Source: an uncultured Paenibacillaceae bacterium (lineage in GTDB: Bacteria > Bacillota > Bacilli > Paenibacillales > K13). From it: DNA of 64,000 nt. Location of the stretch: assembly GCA_913056365.1 (NCBI GenBank), contig CAJXLT010000002.1:124001-188000 (forward strand), in the 5' to 3' direction. The position numbers were made by a program, and so were the translations under genes. Shown piece after piece: positions 1-10,072 of the stretch. The notes under the pieces were generated by a model. The model ran no database searches. It was not told the DNA's origin and saw only the letters and a list, made by a program, of their open reading frames with translations. Every line of letters begins with the position of its first letter. The first letter of the stretch is position 1.

Positions 1-2
1 CG

Positions 3-26
3 TTGTCAAGGCAATTGCCTTGTCAA
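3..26. repeat. 24-nt near-perfect palindrome downstream of ftsY
   Basis: Eleven of twelve positions pair around a centre between bases 14 and 15; the only mismatch is T6/T23. The core reads AAGGCAATTGCCTT. It lies about 50 bases past the ftsY stop codon. No T-tract follows on either strand, so it is not a convincing intrinsic terminator; it could be an operator or an mRNA hairpin. The adjacent gene is outside the window. Confidence 0.4.
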
Positions 27-75
27 TCTCACCTACTTGCAATGTAACTTGCAGACGCGTATGAACATAAGCCAA

Positions 76-1092
76 TTAAACTTCGGCTTGATCCTGTTCT
101 TCCTCTGCTTCTCGCTCTCGAATCAGGCCAGCGAACAGCGCGTGGACGAACTGCTCGGAATCGAACTCCTGCAGATCGTCCATCTTCTCGCCCAAGCCTA
201 CGAATTTCACAGGGATATTCATCTCCTGACGGATGGCGACGACGATCCCGCCCTTGGCTGTACCGTCCAGCTTCGTCAGCACGAGTCCGGACACGCCAGT
301 CTTCTCGCCGAACAACTTTGCTTGACTCAGCGCATTCTGTCCGGTAGTAGCATCGAGTACGAGCAGCACCTCATGCGGAGCATTCGGAATTTCGCGGCCA
401 ATGACGCGGTATATCTTGTTCAGCTCTTCCATCAGATTCACTTTGTTCTGCAGTCGTCCAGCTGTATCGCACAGCAGCACGTCCACACCGCGTGTCTTCG
501 CAGCCTGTACAGCATCGAACATGACAGCGGCAGGGTCCGAACCGGCTTGGTGCTTGATGACATCAACACCAACCCGCTCGCCCCACACTTCCAACTGTTC
601 GATCGCGCCGGCACGGAACGTATCACCAGCAGCTAGCAATACCTTCTTCCCTTCTTGCTTGAAGCGGTGGGCCAGCTTGCCAATTGTTGTCGTCTTGCCG
701 ACACCGTTGACACCGACGAACAGCACTACCGCTGGACCGCTGTCCGGCAGATGCAGCTTGCTGTCGTTGCCTGCATCACCAGACAGCATCTCGACCAGCT
801 TCTCAGAAAGCACAGGCTGCAAGTCGGCTGGTTCCTCCAGCTTGCGCACCCGCACCTCCTTGCGCAGATCGTCAATCATCGTCATAACCGTATTCACACC
901 AACATCAGAGGAGATAAGAATTTCTTCTAGCTCCTCATAAAATTCCTCGTCGATTTTTTTGCGCCGGCTAATCAGATCCTCGACCTTCTCGACGAACGCG
1001 GTGCTTGTTTTCGTCAGACCTTCCTTAAACTTCGTCGTAACCTCTTCGGTCTTCGTCGATATACGTTCCTTCAGTTTCTTAAAAAAGCTCAA
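76..1092 (-). CDS. ftsY: Signal recognition particle receptor FtsY
   Basis: This is the membrane-associated GTPase that receives the SRP-ribosome complex and hands nascent membrane proteins to the Sec translocon. The 338-residue protein begins with a short charged, Lys/Glu-rich N region, followed by a helical N domain and the NG GTPase domain. The P-loop GVNGVGKTT is near residue 127, DTAGR near 209 and TKLDGTAKGG near 272. Translation starts at a TTG preceded by AGGAGG about 10 bases upstream. The short acidic A region is typical of Firmicutes. It is the last visible gene of the rnc-smc-ftsY run, an arrangement conserved in Bacillus; ffh usually follows and would lie beyond the window. Confidence 0.97.
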   Translation of the reverse strand: MSFFKKLKERISTKTEEVTTKFKEGLTKTSTAFVEKVEDLISRRKKIDEEFYEELEEILISSDVGVNTVMTMIDDLRKEVRVRKLEEPADLQPVLSEKLVEMLSGDAGNDSKLHLPDSGPAVVLFVGVNGVGKTTTIGKLAHRFKQEGKKVLLAAGDTFRAGAIEQLEVWGERVGVDVIKHQAGSDPAAVMFDAVQAAKTRGVDVLLCDTAGRLQNKVNLMEELNKIYRVIGREIPNAPHEVLLVLDATTGQNALSQAKLFGEKTGVSGLVLTKLDGTAKGGIVVAIRQEMNIPVKFVGLGEKMDDLQEFDSEQFVHALFAGLIREREAEEEQDQAEV

Positions 1093-1141
1093 GGTCCTCT
1101 TTCCTCCTGTTCCATCTATTTGCTAGCTATGCCCTGTACGA

Positions 1142-4100
1142 CTATGCCGATACAGCCTCTTCATCATCGAGACGTACAGACACAAGCTTGGAGACACCGC
1201 TTTCCTCCATCGCTACTCCATACAGCACATCAGCTTCCTCCATCGTTCCTTTGCGATGCGTAACGACGATAAACTGTGTACTCGTCGAAAACTCCCGTAA
1301 GTATTCAGCGAAGCGGCTGACATTCGCTTCATCCAGCGCAGCTTCCACCTCGTCCAGTACACAGAACGGAACTGGCTTGACATTCAAGATCGCGAACAGC
1401 AGCGCCATCGCTGTCAGTGCTCTCTCTCCACCGGACAGCAGCTGCAGATTCTGCAGCTTCTTCCCCGGCGGCTGCGCAACAATGTCGACACCTGTATCCA
1501 ACAGTCGGTTCGGATCGGTTAAGATCAGGTCCGCTCGCCCGCCACCGAACAGCTTGGCGAAGACGACAGAGAAGTGCTCGCGAATCTCTTGGAAGGTCTC
1601 GATGAACCGCTTGGACATTTCGTCCTCCAATTCCTTAATAACCTGGTATAGCGCCTGCTTGGCATTGACCAAGTCATCGCGTTGGGTGCTTAGGAACTCA
1701 TAGCGTTCCTTCACCCGCTGGTACTCCTCGATCGCGCCGAGATTCACATCACCGAGCATCGAAATTTGCCGTTTCAGCTCGCGCACTTCGTTCTGAGTGC
1801 CCTGAATATCTTCTGGAATTGGGTAGCGCGACTGCGCCAGCTCGAAGCTGAGCTCATAGTCTTCAGCAAGCTTCTTCAGCAAGTTCTCCAGCTCCACGTC
1901 AAGCCGATTCACCCGAACCTCCGTCTGATGCAGCTGTTCTTGTATGTGCTTCAGCTGTACCCGCTGTTCCTTCGTTTCACTTTCCTCTTCTTCCAGCTTG
2001 CGTAGCCGTTCAATCCGTTCCATCCGCTTCGCTTCGATCTCTGCAGTCTGATTCGACTTGCGAATTCGCAGCTCATTCAGCAGCTCGGTAATTCGTACGA
2101 ATTCCTCGCGCAGCGTCTCCTGTTCCTGTGCTACGCGCTCAGCATGTGACGCATTGTTCCTAATCGCATCCTCCACATCGGTCAATTCCGCCTGCAAGCG
2201 GCTAGTCCGTTCCTCCAGTCCGCGCTTCTCTTCCGTAGCAGAAGCCGTCTCTACCCGAAGTGAGGTTAACTTCTCCTGCATTTCCTCCTTCGCACTCAAG
2301 CTTGCCTTACGCAGCTTCTCTGCATCCTCTATATGGCGTTGCAGCTCCTGCTCTGCCTCACTTGAGCGAACCAAGGACGCTTGCAGCTCCGCACACTTCT
2401 GCTCCAGCTGCTCTGTCTCCTCCTGCTGCTGCTTGTCCTCATCAATCGCTACCGCATACTGGCTATTCAAGTTCTCCAACGCTTGCTCAAGCTGTGTCCA
2501 GTTGCCTTTCATCTGCTGTTCTTGAATCCGAACTTGCTCACCTTGACCGCGCAGCTGCTCCAGACGCTCCGATTGCTCTTCCATTTGGCGTTTGAAGCCG
2601 TTCCACTTCTCGCGAAGCTGCACAAGCTGCTGATCGGCGCTCACTATTTCCTTCTCGATGCTCTCCAGTTGACGCTTGCGACCGAGCAAGCCCGCATTAC
2701 GCTTATTCTGACTGCCGCCGGTCATCGAACCGCCGGCATTCACTACATCTCCTTCGCCAGTCACGACACGATATCGGTATTGACAGCGTGCAGCAATCCG
2801 GTTCGCCTGCTCCAAGCTCTTGGCTATGATGACATTGCCTAATAAGCTACGTATCACCTTGTCATATTCCGGTGAAGTCTGTATCAAATCTGCCGCAATG
2901 CCAATATAGCCTTCGACATTCTCAGCTTGACGGCGGTCCCCTTCCTGTACGGATCGTCCTCTAATGACATTCAACGGCAGGAAGGTAGCTCTGCCGAGCT
3001 GTCTGCGCTTCAAGTACTGAATCGCTTCACGGCTCGCCGCCTCATTCTCCATCACAATATGCTGAAGTGCGCCGCCTAGCGCAGTTTCGATAGCTGTCTC
3101 TACATCAGCAGGCACCTTCATCAGTTCAGCAACTGCACCGTGAATGCCAGACAGCCCGCCCTTCTTGCGTGCTTTCAATACTTCTCGCACACCATGCGCA
3201 AAGCCGTCATAATCGTCCTGCAGCTCCTTCAACGTCTCACAGCGGGAAACCAATGAATCTCGCTTCTGCTCCCACTTACGTACGGTAAGACCCCATTCAT
3301 TGTACAATCCTTGGGTAGAGCGAATATGCTCCTGTTGTTCAGTATGCTGCTGCTTCACGTCCTCGAGCTGCTGCATGAGCTTCTTCATCTTCGCTTCCCA
3401 TTGCTGTTGCTGCTCGCGGCAGCTCGCTATCCGCTTCTCCAGCTCCTGCTGTTCTTCTGCCAGCCGTTGGCGGCGTCTTGCCGACTGCTCCAGCTGCTGC
3501 TCCGTATAGCGAAGCTCATTGCGGTAGCCAGCAGTCTCATTAAGCAGATCGAGCAGCTCGCCCTTCAAGCGCTCCTCTGTTTCCGTCGCGGCACTTCCGC
3601 TTATACCGGCAAGCCGCGCTTCCTCCTCGCGTGCCGCTAGTTCCAGCGCAGCCAATCTCTGGCGCGCTTCTTCCAGCTTCGCGCGTACCTCGTCATGCTC
3701 ACCGGACACGCCTTGCTTACGTTGCTCCAGCTGCTCAGCTGTCTGGGCATGGCGCTCTGCTTCCGCCTCCAGGTGCTTCCCTCTTTCCTTCAGCACCTCT
3801 GTATGGCCTTCTGCCTTCTCCGTCTCCTCGCTCACCTGAAGCAGTTCATTCTGCAGCTGCTCTAGCCGTTCCTCCAATTTGCGTGTGTCCAGACGGAAGC
3901 TCTCCAGATGAGCGTCATGACCGCTTACGATCGCTGTAAGACCTGCCTCCTCCTCTTGAAGCCGCTTCAAGCGCTCGCCTGTCTCACTCCAGGATTGATG
4001 AATGTGCTCAATCTGATGTACGTACAGCGAAATTTCCTTCTGTTTCAACTCTTCCTTCAATGCGCGGAATCGAAGCGCTTTCTCCGATTGCTCCCGCAAA

Positions 4101-4711
4101 GGCTCGACCTGATCGTCCAATTCTGATACTAGATCATGCAAGCGAAGCAAGTTTTGCTCCGTATCGTCGAGTTTTTTCTGCGCTTCTTTCTTCCTGCTCT
4201 TATATTTCACAATGCCGGACGCTTCCTCGAATATGCCCCGGCGATCCTCAGATCGGGTACTCAAGATTTCCTCGATTCGACCCTGGCCAATAATCGAATA
4301 TGCTTCCTTGCCGATGCCTGTATCCATGAACAATTCCGTAATATCGCGTAACCGGCATGCTTGTTTATTAATGAAATATTCACTTTCTCCGCTGCGGTGT
4401 ATGCGCCGCGTCACCGTTACTTCATTATAATCCAATTGAAGGGACTGATCGCTATTGTCTAATGTCAATGAAACTTCGCCATAGTTGACCGCTTTGCGCG
4501 TATCGCTGCCAGCGAAGATAATATCCTGCATATTGCCGCCGCGCAGACTCTTGGCGCTTTGCTCACCGAGCACCCATCGGATGGAGTCGGATATATTGCT
4601 CTTGCCGCTGCCATTCGGACCGACAACAGCCGTGATGCCAGGAACGAACTCGAGTTCAGTCCTGTCAGCGAATGATTTGAAACCGTATAACTCTAGCCGT
4701 TTCAGAAACAA
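1142..4711 (-). CDS. smc: Chromosome segregation protein SMC
   Basis: SMC is the ATPase that with ScpA and ScpB organises and segregates the chromosome. The product is about 1189 residues, the usual family length. It has an N-terminal Walker A (GPNGSGKSN, about residue 30), a long coiled coil, a hinge domain at roughly residues 510-670, a second coiled coil, and a C-terminal signature LLSGGERAL with Walker B FCVLDEVEAALD. The coiled coils are very rich in Gln, Glu and Leu, so several shadow frames stay open. A GTG at 4720 is possible, but the TTG at 4711 has GAGGTG six bases upstream and gives the usual SMC beginning MFLKRLELYGFKSF. It sits between rnc and ftsY, as in Bacillus subtilis. Confidence 0.97.
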   Translation of the reverse strand: MFLKRLELYGFKSFADRTELEFVPGITAVVGPNGSGKSNISDSIRWVLGEQSAKSLRGGNMQDIIFAGSDTRKAVNYGEVSLTLDNSDQSLQLDYNEVTVTRRIHRSGESEYFINKQACRLRDITELFMDTGIGKEAYSIIGQGRIEEILSTRSEDRRGIFEEASGIVKYKSRKKEAQKKLDDTEQNLLRLHDLVSELDDQVEPLREQSEKALRFRALKEELKQKEISLYVHQIEHIHQSWSETGERLKRLQEEEAGLTAIVSGHDAHLESFRLDTRKLEERLEQLQNELLQVSEETEKAEGHTEVLKERGKHLEAEAERHAQTAEQLEQRKQGVSGEHDEVRAKLEEARQRLAALELAAREEEARLAGISGSAATETEERLKGELLDLLNETAGYRNELRYTEQQLEQSARRRQRLAEEQQELEKRIASCREQQQQWEAKMKKLMQQLEDVKQQHTEQQEHIRSTQGLYNEWGLTVRKWEQKRDSLVSRCETLKELQDDYDGFAHGVREVLKARKKGGLSGIHGAVAELMKVPADVETAIETALGGALQHIVMENEAASREAIQYLKRRQLGRATFLPLNVIRGRSVQEGDRRQAENVEGYIGIAADLIQTSPEYDKVIRSLLGNVIIAKSLEQANRIAARCQYRYRVVTGEGDVVNAGGSMTGGSQNKRNAGLLGRKRQLESIEKEIVSADQQLVQLREKWNGFKRQMEEQSERLEQLRGQGEQVRIQEQQMKGNWTQLEQALENLNSQYAVAIDEDKQQQEETEQLEQKCAELQASLVRSSEAEQELQRHIEDAEKLRKASLSAKEEMQEKLTSLRVETASATEEKRGLEERTSRLQAELTDVEDAIRNNASHAERVAQEQETLREEFVRITELLNELRIRKSNQTAEIEAKRMERIERLRKLEEEESETKEQRVQLKHIQEQLHQTEVRVNRLDVELENLLKKLAEDYELSFELAQSRYPIPEDIQGTQNEVRELKRQISMLGDVNLGAIEEYQRVKERYEFLSTQRDDLVNAKQALYQVIKELEDEMSKRFIETFQEIREHFSVVFAKLFGGGRADLILTDPNRLLDTGVDIVAQPPGKKLQNLQLLSGGERALTAMALLFAILNVKPVPFCVLDEVEAALDEANVSRFAEYLREFSTSTQFIVVTHRKGTMEEADVLYGVAMEESGVSKLVSVRLDDEEAVSA

Positions 4712-4877
4712 TCGTCTCACCTCTAGCCTATTGTATCACACCCGTTCCAGAATGAAAGAAGGAAAGCAGCTCGCAATTGCTTGCACCGCATGCACTAGTT
4801 CCCCCTGTTACACGCATAACAAAGGAGCAGTCATGCCGCATGATGCTACGGCACGCTAACTGCCCCTCGTCTACCTG

Positions 4878-5576
4878 TTATGATGTCCATCTCTGCAACG
4901 CTTGCGCTGCTGCCTTCTGTTCGGCTTCCTTCTTCGAACGGCCGCTGCCCGATCCGAGCTGCGTATCGTTCAGCCAAACCTCTGCTACGAATTCACGATC
5001 GTGAGCAGGCCCCTTCTCCTCTACAATCCGGTATTCGGGAGCACCGCCTCCGCCATGCTGCACCTTCTCCTGCAGCTGCGTCTTATAATCGTGTACAGGC
5101 AATCCGGATGCTTCGGGAATATGCGGGAATACATGCTGCTTCAAGAACACCTTGACTTGCTCCAATCCACTGTCAAGGAACAGCGCTCCGATGAATGCTT
5201 CGAACACATCAGCAAGCAAAGCAGGACGCGTACGTCCCCCGCTCATCTCTTCTCCTCGGCCCAGCAACACATACTTGCCAAGTTGAAGACGTTCTGCGAA
5301 TTGAACCAATGAAGCCTCGCATACAATAGATGCACGGAACTTCGTAAGCGCACCTTCGGACCAGTGACTATACAGATGATACAAATACTCGGATATAGTC
5401 AACTCCAGCACCGCATCGCCCAAGAACTCCAACCGCTCGTTGTCTGATGTGCTTCTCAGCCTTTGCTCGTTGACATATGACGAATGGGTAAAGGCTTGCC
5501 GCAATAACTCGTGATTACCGAATTGCATGCCCAATTGCCGCTGAAGTTCCGTCATATTTCCCGGTTTCGGTTTCAC
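4878..5576 (-). CDS. rnc: Ribonuclease III
   Basis: RNase III cleaves double-stranded RNA and processes rRNA precursors and structured mRNAs. The N-terminal endonuclease domain carries the signature [13 protein letters not shown] with acidic catalytic residues, and a second acidic cluster lies in [13 protein letters not shown]. The C-terminal third is a double-stranded-RNA-binding domain ending in [12 protein letters not shown]. The frame is open to a TTG at 5618, but the GTG at 5576 has a clear GGGGAGG ribosome site and gives about 232 residues, the normal size. It starts 20 bases after the fabF stop and precedes smc by about 160 bases with no clear terminator, so it is probably cotranscribed with both. 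Confidence 0.95.
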   Translation of the reverse strand: MKPKPGNMTELQRQLGMQFGNHELLRQAFTHSSYVNEQRLRSTSDNERLEFLGDAVLELTISEYLYHLYSHWSEGALTKFRASIVCEASLVQFAERLQLGKYVLLGRGEEMSGGRTRPALLADVFEAFIGALFLDSGLEQVKVFLKQHVFPHIPEASGLPVHDYKTQLQEKVQHGGGGAPEYRIVEEKGPAHDREFVAEVWLNDTQLGSGSGRSKKEAEQKAAAQALQRWTS

Positions 5577-5595
5577 CGTAGCCCTCCCCGTTCGA

Positions 5596-6846
5596 TCATG
5601 TGCCGCTAACTTGATCAAATTTCTTTAATAGAATTGTAGCATTGTGCCCGCCAAATCCGAACGAGTTCGACATCGCTACTTGCACATCAGATTTACGCGC
5701 TTCATTCGGCACGACATCCAAATCACATTCCGGGTCCTGCTGATCAACATTGATCGTTGGCGCGATCGCACCGTGGTATAGCGTAAGCGCAGAGATAACC
5801 GCTTCCACACCACCAGCTGCACCGAGCAAATGCCCCGTCATCGATTTCGTAGAGCTGACCGCAATGTTGTACGCATGATCGCCTAACGCATTCTTCAGCG
5901 CAATCGTCTCCGAAGTGTCTCCCACCGGTGTAGATGTACCGTGCGCATTGACGTAGTCAACAGCCGTTGTCTCTATCCCTGCATCGCGGAGCGCTCTAGT
6001 CATACAACGGGCAGCTCCGTCCGGATCAGGATCGGTCATATGGTAAGCGTCCCCACTCATCCCGTAACCGATTACTTCTGCATAGATACGTGCGCCGCGC
6101 TGCTGCGCATGTTCGAGCGATTCCAATATGAGAATGCCTGATCCTTCACCCATGACGAAACCGTCCCGATCGACATCGAACGGTCGACTTGCCTTCTCTG
6201 GTTCGTCATTGCGGGTTGACATGGCACGCAGTGCGCAAAATCCGCCGACACCCGTCGGCGTAATCGTTGCTTCCGCTCCGCCGCAAATCATCACATCTGC
6301 TTCGCCGCGTTGTATCAATTTATAAGATTCGCCAATGGAATGCGTGCCCGTCGCACAAGCTGTAACTGCTGTGCTATTCGGCCCCTTGGCTCCAGTTTTC
6401 ATAGATATTTGGCCGCTTGCCATGTTGGCGATCATCATCGGGATGAAGAATGGACTCACACGCTTCGGTCCTTTCTCCAACAATATCCGATGCTGCTCTT
6501 CCCAAGTAGCAAGTCCGCCAATGCCGCTGCCGACATAGACGCCAACCCGCTCGGCATCTGCCTGCTCACGTATATTCAAGTCCGCGTGCTTCAGCGCTTC
6601 GACTGTAGCAGCAAGCGCGAATTGTACGAATCGATCCATCTTGCGCGCATCCCGCTTCTCCATATAATCTTCAGGATTGAAGTCTTGGATAGCGGCAGCG
6701 ATCTTGGTCGGATAATCACTCGTATCGAATGCTTCAATCATACCGACCCCTGATTTCCCTTCCATCAAGTGCTTCCAGAATGTATCAATATCTTTTCCCA
6801 ACGAGGTCATAACACCCATCCCCGTCACGACAACTCTCTGCATCAT
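5596..6846 (-). CDS. fabF: Beta-ketoacyl-ACP synthase II (FabF)
   Basis: FabF condenses malonyl-ACP with a growing acyl-ACP in fatty acid elongation. The Cys-His-His triad is visible: Cys in TACATGTHS, His in NAHGTSTP and His in TGHLLGAAG, with the Gly-rich end FGFGGHNA. An upstream extension is open to 6876, but GGAGTG sits six bases before the ATG at 6846, giving about 416 residues, the standard length. It lies between acpP and rnc in the FapR-headed operon, separated from acpP by a gap of about 145 bases that contains a strong hairpin. Confidence 0.97.
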   Translation of the reverse strand: MMQRVVVTGMGVMTSLGKDIDTFWKHLMEGKSGVGMIEAFDTSDYPTKIAAAIQDFNPEDYMEKRDARKMDRFVQFALAATVEALKHADLNIREQADAERVGVYVGSGIGGLATWEEQHRILLEKGPKRVSPFFIPMMIANMASGQISMKTGAKGPNSTAVTACATGTHSIGESYKLIQRGEADVMICGGAEATITPTGVGGFCALRAMSTRNDEPEKASRPFDVDRDGFVMGEGSGILILESLEHAQQRGARIYAEVIGYGMSGDAYHMTDPDPDGAARCMTRALRDAGIETTAVDYVNAHGTSTPVGDTSETIALKNALGDHAYNIAVSSTKSMTGHLLGAAGGVEAVISALTLYHGAIAPTINVDQQDPECDLDVVPNEARKSDVQVAMSNSFGFGGHNATILLKKFDQVSGT

Positions 6847-6961
6847 GCGTATCACTCCAATGCCGCATTGTATCAATCAACTATCGTAGCTAATCTATGA
6901 AATAAACAAGTCTGCTCTCTTTGGAGCGAGTGGAACCGGCAAATACTTATAATGAGGAACA

Positions 6962-6985
6962 GTCCCGTTATGCAGATAACGGGAC
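6962..6985 (-). promoter_or_regulatory. Intercistronic hairpin between acpP and fabF
   Basis: A perfect 10-bp stem (GTCCCGTTAT with ATAACGGGAC) and a four-base loop lie just after the acpP stop codon. No T-tract follows in the operon direction, so it is unlikely to stop transcription efficiently. Its position after the gene whose product is needed in greatest amount suggests a 3'-end stabiliser or processing hairpin that raises acpP mRNA over fabF; that role is inference. Confidence 0.5.
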
Positions 6986-6992
6986 CACGACA

Positions 6993-7226
6993 CTAGGTAT
7001 GGGATTGTATGTAATTCACAACTTCGCCAACCGTCGTTATTTTCTCTGCATCCTCATCGGAGATTTCCATATCAAATTCGTCTTCGAGCTCCATAACAAG
7101 CTCTACCACGTCCAGCGAATCCGCGCCCAAATCATCCTTGAAGGAAGCTTCCAGCGTTACTTCGGACTCTTCTACGCCTAGACGATCTACGACGATTCGC
7201 TTTACGCGCTCCAGTACTTCTGCCAT
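6993..7226 (-). CDS. acpP: Acyl carrier protein
   Basis: ACP carries growing acyl chains on a 4'-phosphopantetheine arm. The product is a 77-residue acidic four-helix protein; the attachment serine lies in [10 protein letters not shown]. The frame remains open upstream to 7280, but AGGAGGTG nine bases before the ATG at 7226 fixes the start. It follows fabG after about 125 bases and is followed by a stable hairpin and then fabF. Confidence 0.97.
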   Translation of the reverse strand: MAEVLERVKRIVVDRLGVEESEVTLEASFKDDLGADSLDVVELVMELEDEFDMEISDEDAEKITTVGEVVNYIQSHT

Positions 7227-7352
7227 TTTCCGGTTCACCTCCTCCATGGTATTATACGAAAAACCTATCCAAATTACCATACTTCATCAGATTAGGATTA
7301 CAACTCCTGTGAACGGCGCTAACATACGCACAACTATTCACTGCATCTTGTC

Positions 7353-8096
7353 TTAAGGCATGACCATACCGCCATCTACATGAATAGTTTGTCCCGTCAT
7401 GTAGGAAGCGCCATCACCTGCAAGGAACGTTACGACACGCGCAATATCCTCAGGCTGTCCCAGCTTGGCAAGTGGAATCTGCCCAAGCATCGATGATTTC
7501 ATCTCATCAGTCAGCTTGTCTGTCATATCTGTCTCAATAAACCCGGGTGCAACGCAATTGACGGTAATGCCTCTGGACGCAAGCTCACGAGCTGCTGACT
7601 TGGTCAGACCGATTACCCCTGCCTTGGCAGCTACATAATTCGCTTGACCTGCGTTGCCTAATACACCGACGACAGACGAAATGTTGATAATTGTACCCGT
7701 ACGCTGCTTCATCATCGGTCGCGTTACAGCCTTCAAGCAGTTGTATACGCCCTTCAGATTCGTTTCGATCACTTGATCGAACTCCTCTTCCTTCATTCGC
7801 ATCAATAGGTTGTCACGTGTAATCCCTGCGTTATTGACCAGAATGTCCAGCTTCCCGAATGTGTCCAATGCGGTCTTCACCAAAGCTTCCGCTTCGCTTG
7901 ATTGCCCGACATCGGCTTTCGCCAGCACAGCCTTGCGGCCGAGTGCCTCGACAGCTTTAGCCGTTTCGGCCGCTGCCGCTTCACTTCCTGCATAATTGAC
8001 TACTACATCAGCGCCTGCTTCTGCCAGCGCAATCGCTATCGCTCTGCCGATTCCTCTGGATGCACCTGTAACTAAGGCTGATTTCCCCTTAAGCAT
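7353..8096 (-). CDS. fabG: 3-oxoacyl-ACP reductase FabG
   Basis: FabG is the NADPH-dependent reductase that reduces 3-ketoacyl-ACP in each elongation cycle. It is a short-chain dehydrogenase with the nucleotide motif TGASRGIG near the N terminus, the NNAG motif (VNNAGIT), catalytic Ser in INISSVVG and the YVAAK Tyr-Lys pair. It ends with VDGGMVMP, typical of FabG. The ATG at 8096 has GGAGG seven bases upstream and overlaps the last codons of fabD by eight bases, so the two are translationally coupled. Length is about 247 residues. Confidence 0.97.
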   Translation of the reverse strand: MLKGKSALVTGASRGIGRAIAIALAEAGADVVVNYAGSEAAAAETAKAVEALGRKAVLAKADVGQSSEAEALVKTALDTFGKLDILVNNAGITRDNLLMRMKEEEFDQVIETNLKGVYNCLKAVTRPMMKQRTGTIINISSVVGVLGNAGQANYVAAKAGVIGLTKSAARELASRGITVNCVAPGFIETDMTDKLTDEMKSSMLGQIPLAKLGQPEDIARVVTFLAGDGASYMTGQTIHVDGGMVMP

Positions 8097-9030
8097 AAGC
8101 ACCCTCCTCGTTAAAAGCTTGTAAAGCTTCATAAGAATTAACAGATATAATCTTGACCTTGCGATCGATCTTCTTGATTAAGCCGGCCAAAACAGTGCCC
8201 GTGCCGACTTCAATGAACGTATCTACACCGTTCTCCAGCAGCTGTCTCACACTATCTTCCCACAGTACGGGTGCAACGACCTGCTGCACGAGCAGCTGAC
8301 GAATATCATCGGCAGCTTCTACAGACTGTGCCGTTACATTCGCAATTAGCGGCACCGACGGCGCCTGAATGTCAACGCCGGCAAGCACTTGCTGCAACCC
8401 ATCTGCCGCAGGCTTCATCAGCGAGCAATGGAACGGACCGCTAACCTCAAGCGGAATGACACGTTTGGCACCTGCTTCCTTACCGCTGTCCACTACGGCT
8501 TGCACACCTGCCGCACTGCCAGACACGACAATCTGTCCAGGTGAATTCACATTGGCGAGCTCGACGAGTCCTGATTCGATACTAATCCGCTCACACAACT
8601 GCTGTAGCGCGTCACGCTCTGCGCCAAGTACTGCTGCCATCGCCCCCTGACCTGCCGGTACGGCGCGATCCATCAGGCGACCACGTTCATAGACCGTTCG
8701 CAGTCCATCCTCGTAGCGCAAGGCACCTGCTGCAACGAGCGCGCTATATTCGCCAAGACTGTGACCAGCTACGTAATCCGGTCGGAAACCACTGTCTGCC
8801 ATAGCGCGGAATAGGATGGCACTTACAGCCAGCAATGCCGGCTGTGTATGGTAAGTAAGACGAAGCTTGTCCTCCGGACCTTCGAACATCGTTGCCGTCA
8901 AATCAAATCCGAGCGTAGCATCGATCGCGGCGAACATCTTCCGGCTATCCGGCAGGTGCTCGTACAAATCTTTGCCCATGCCGACTGACTGCGCTCCTTG
9001 ACCTGGAAACACACACGCTACTTTCCCCAT
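8089..9030 (-). CDS. fabD: Malonyl-CoA:ACP transacylase FabD
   Basis: FabD moves malonyl groups from CoA to ACP, supplying the extender for fatty acid synthesis. The 313-residue protein starts with the family motif FPGQGAQ, has the nucleophile serine in GHSLGEYSA and the partner histidine in GPFHCSLM. It lies 45 bases downstream of fabH and overlaps fabG by eight bases within the FapR regulon operon. All catalytic residues are in place. Confidence 0.97.
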   Translation of the reverse strand: MGKVACVFPGQGAQSVGMGKDLYEHLPDSRKMFAAIDATLGFDLTATMFEGPEDKLRLTYHTQPALLAVSAILFRAMADSGFRPDYVAGHSLGEYSALVAAGALRYEDGLRTVYERGRLMDRAVPAGQGAMAAVLGAERDALQQLCERISIESGLVELANVNSPGQIVVSGSAAGVQAVVDSGKEAGAKRVIPLEVSGPFHCSLMKPAADGLQQVLAGVDIQAPSVPLIANVTAQSVEAADDIRQLLVQQVVAPVLWEDSVRQLLENGVDTFIEVGTGTVLAGLIKKIDRKVKIISVNSYEALQAFNEEGAYA

Positions 9031-9075
9031 TCTGGATCCACCCTCTTCCTTGTTTCTATCGTCAACTGCTGACTC

Positions 9076-10062
9076 TTACCAGACAAGTGCGGACGCACCC
9101 CAGGTTAATCCTCCGCCGAAGCCGACCAGCACAAGCACATCACCTTCTTGCACCCGGCCTTCCTCGACCGCTTCAGCTAGTGCAATCGGAATCGAGGCTG
9201 CCGATACATTCCCGTATTTGTTCACGTTCACGACGCATTTGTCTTCCGGCAGGTCCAAGCGCTCCAAGGCTGACTGAATGATACGTATATTCGCCTGATG
9301 CGGAACGAGCAGATCGATGTCTTCCTTGCCGAGCCCAGCCTTGCGCAGCGCTTCCTCTGCGGCAGAGCCCATTATGCGCACAGCAAACTTGAAGACATCT
9401 CTGCCAGCCATATAAATATAATGAAGCTTCTCGTCGATCGTATGCTGCGATACTGGATTGCGGGAACCGCCGCCGCTAACTCTGAGCAGCTCTCCGCCAC
9501 TCCCGTCGGCACCTAGTTCGAAGGAACGAAATCCCCTTCCTTCCGGCACTTCGCCGATCACAACTGCGCCTGCACCATCACCGAACAAGATGCATGTATT
9601 GCGGTCAGTATAATCGGTAATCTTGGACAAGCATTCCGCTCCAACAACGAGCGCATTGCGGTATAGTCCTGATGCAATCAGCGAGGAGGCATTAGCAAGC
9701 CCATATATAAAACCTGAGCAAGCTGCTGAAAGATCGAAGGCAGCCGCTTGCTTCGCGCCCAGCTTCTCCTGCAGAATGCACGCTGTTGATGGGAAGGCCA
9801 TATCCGGCGTAATCGTTGCTACAACAATCAAGTCCAAGTCCTCAGCCGTTACATTCGCAGCCGCCATTGCCTGCACTGCTGCCTCATAGGCCAAGTCAGA
9901 TGAAGCTTGCGCATCGCTCGCTATTCTTCGTTCCTTGATTCCGGTACGAGACGTGATCCATTCATCGTTCGTCTCTACCATTTGCTCCAATTGTTCATTC
10001 GTTAACACGCGATCCGGCACATACTTGCCTGTTCCCAGAATTCCTACCGGACGTCCATTCAT
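9076..10062 (-). CDS. fabH: Beta-ketoacyl-ACP synthase III (FabH)
   Basis: FabH starts fatty acid synthesis by condensing a short acyl-CoA with malonyl-ACP; in Gram-positives with branched lipids it prefers branched starters. The 328-residue thiolase-fold protein shows Cys in [10 protein letters not shown], His in PHQANIR and Asn in [10 protein letters not shown]. The ATG is preceded by GTGAGGCATA. It follows plsX by 10 bases. Only one fabH copy is visible here; specificity cannot be read from sequence alone. Confidence 0.96.
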   Translation of the reverse strand: MNGRPVGILGTGKYVPDRVLTNEQLEQMVETNDEWITSRTGIKERRIASDAQASSDLAYEAAVQAMAAANVTAEDLDLIVVATITPDMAFPSTACILQEKLGAKQAAAFDLSAACSGFIYGLANASSLIASGLYRNALVVGAECLSKITDYTDRNTCILFGDGAGAVVIGEVPEGRGFRSFELGADGSGGELLRVSGGGSRNPVSQHTIDEKLHYIYMAGRDVFKFAVRIMGSAAEEALRKAGLGKEDIDLLVPHQANIRIIQSALERLDLPEDKCVVNVNKYGNVSAASIPIALAEAVEEGRVQEGDVLVLVGFGGGLTWGASALVW

Positions 10063-10072
10063 TATGCCTCAC

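Noticed and set aside
76-940. Plus-strand frames opposite ftsY
   Set aside because: Leucine/histidine-rich shadows of the ftsY coding strand with no family resemblance.
1766-4126. Several plus-strand open frames opposite smc
   Set aside because: They mirror the coiled-coil Gln/Glu/Leu codons of smc; no ribosome sites or domains.
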